Shown here in pieces: positions 63,694 to 64,000 of a stretch of 64,000 bases of DNA. The DNA comes from Amycolatopsis sp. FDAARGOS 1241 (GTDB taxonomy: Bacteria > Actinomycetota > Actinomycetes > Mycobacteriales > Pseudonocardiaceae), in the NCBI RefSeq assembly GCF_016889705.1, contig NZ_CP069526.1, forward strand, positions 7,017,001 to 7,081,000, in the 5' to 3' direction. Made by a program: the position numbers and the translations under genes. Below the pieces are notes generated by a model. That model made no database searches and was not told where the DNA came from. It saw nothing but the letters and a program-made list of their open reading frames with translations. Numbering within the stretch: position 1 is the stretch's first letter; each line of letters opens with the position of its first letter.

Positions 63694-64000
63694 ATGCAGA
63701 CCGAAGCCGACACCCGCCGCGCCGACGAGCTGGCCGAGCTGGCCCGCCACGTCCGGGAAGGTGTCGGCCGGCTCAACTGGCGCTTGCGCTCGGAGGCGGA
63801 CTCTCCGTCGCCGGGGCCGACAGTGCTGGCCGTGCTGTCGCGTCTCTACCGCGCCGGGACGCACACGCCGGGCGAGCTGGCCGAGACCGAGCGGATCCAC
63901 CCGCAGTCGCTGACGCGCGTGCTGTCTTCGCTGACTTCGCGCGGGCTGATCACGCGCACGGCGGACCCGTCGGACGGGCGGCGGTCGCTGATCGACATCA
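63694..64000 (+). CDS. MarR-family transcriptional regulator, 3' end outside the window
   Basis: An open frame from ATG 63694 to the window edge (102 codons visible). It reads as a MarR protein: LARHVREGVGRLNWRLRSEADSPSPGPTVLAVLSRLYRAG (dimer and core helix), ELAETERIHPQSLTRVLSSLTSRGLITRTADPSDGRRSLIDI (recognition helix and wing with D-x-R). Ten bases after the ABC exporter stop, so cotranscribed; it probably binds the palindrome at 61797. Confidence 0.88.
   Translation, partial: MQTEADTRRADELAELARHVREGVGRLNWRLRSEADSPSPGPTVLAVLSRLYRAGTHTPGELAETERIHPQSLTRVLSSLTSRGLITRTADPSDGRRSLIDI

Overview
The window is 64 kb of very GC-rich actinobacterial chromosome. The conserved part follows the gene order of the Mycobacterium tuberculosis Rv2861c to Rv2916c block: map, lipoprotein PBP, GNAT, ispG, rip1, dxr, rlmN, cdsA, frr, pyrH, tsf, rpsB, M23 peptidase, xerC, dprA, comM, yraN, DUF2469, rnhB, lepB, rplS, trmD, rimM, KH protein, rpsP, amidohydrolase, ffh. 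A mycothione reductase gene supports Actinomycetota. A WhiG/FliA-type sigma factor gene next to xerC, together with the many secreted enzymes and regulators, points to a filamentous genus of Pseudonocardiaceae such as Amycolatopsis. The genus is inference; there is no rRNA in the window.

1-9 kb is a mixed housekeeping and accessory stretch: a 5'-truncated DEAD-box helicase, bioF-like enzyme, GNAT, trypsin-like protease, M15 lipoprotein, mycothione reductase, chloramphenicol-phosphotransferase-like kinase, and a CynX-type exporter divergent from a FadR-type regulator. 9-20 kb holds a decayed SGNH hydrolase, map, lipoprotein PBP, GNAT, an IS30 relic with a 162-bp repeat, an AraC-VOC operon, and the ispG / rip1 / dxr cluster (MEP isoprenoid pathway plus site-2 protease). 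20-34 kb is accessory: a secreted cyclophilin gene split by the second copy of the 162-bp repeat, decayed repeats, an acyltransferase, a DHA2 exporter with palindromic operators, a GlcD-type oxidase, a class F sortase overlapping a secreted choice-of-anchor protein, an alpha/beta hydrolase with an altered nucleophile elbow, a P-type ATPase remnant, and a polysaccharide deacetylase-glycosyltransferase fusion with a membrane partner.

34-62 kb is the conserved core on the minus strand: rlmN, then a 5.7-kb insert (an atypical GluRS, PadR, a methyltransferase, a double VOC protein and an MFS exporter), then cdsA-frr-pyrH-tsf-rpsB, and after the divergent M23 gene whiG-xerC-dprA-comM-yraN and DUF2469-rnhB-lepB-rplS-trmD-rimM-KH-rpsP, ending with a CPBP protein, an amidohydrolase and ffh. 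Two departures from the usual order stand out here. A 1-kb relic region separates dprA from comM, and a four-unit tandem array of about 98 bp, carrying two small ORFs linked by TGATG junctions, separates yraN from comM. The window ends with an ABC exporter behind a MarR-type palindrome and the start of a marR gene.

The most unusual signals are: (1) the 162-bp repeat present twice, once splitting a cyclophilin gene so that removing 161 bp restores the frame; (2) the yraN-comM tandem array of small ORFs; (3) the sortase plus tail-less sorting-motif protein operon; and (4) the second-type GluRS in the cdsA-rlmN insert. All calls come from reading the sequence; no database search was possible.
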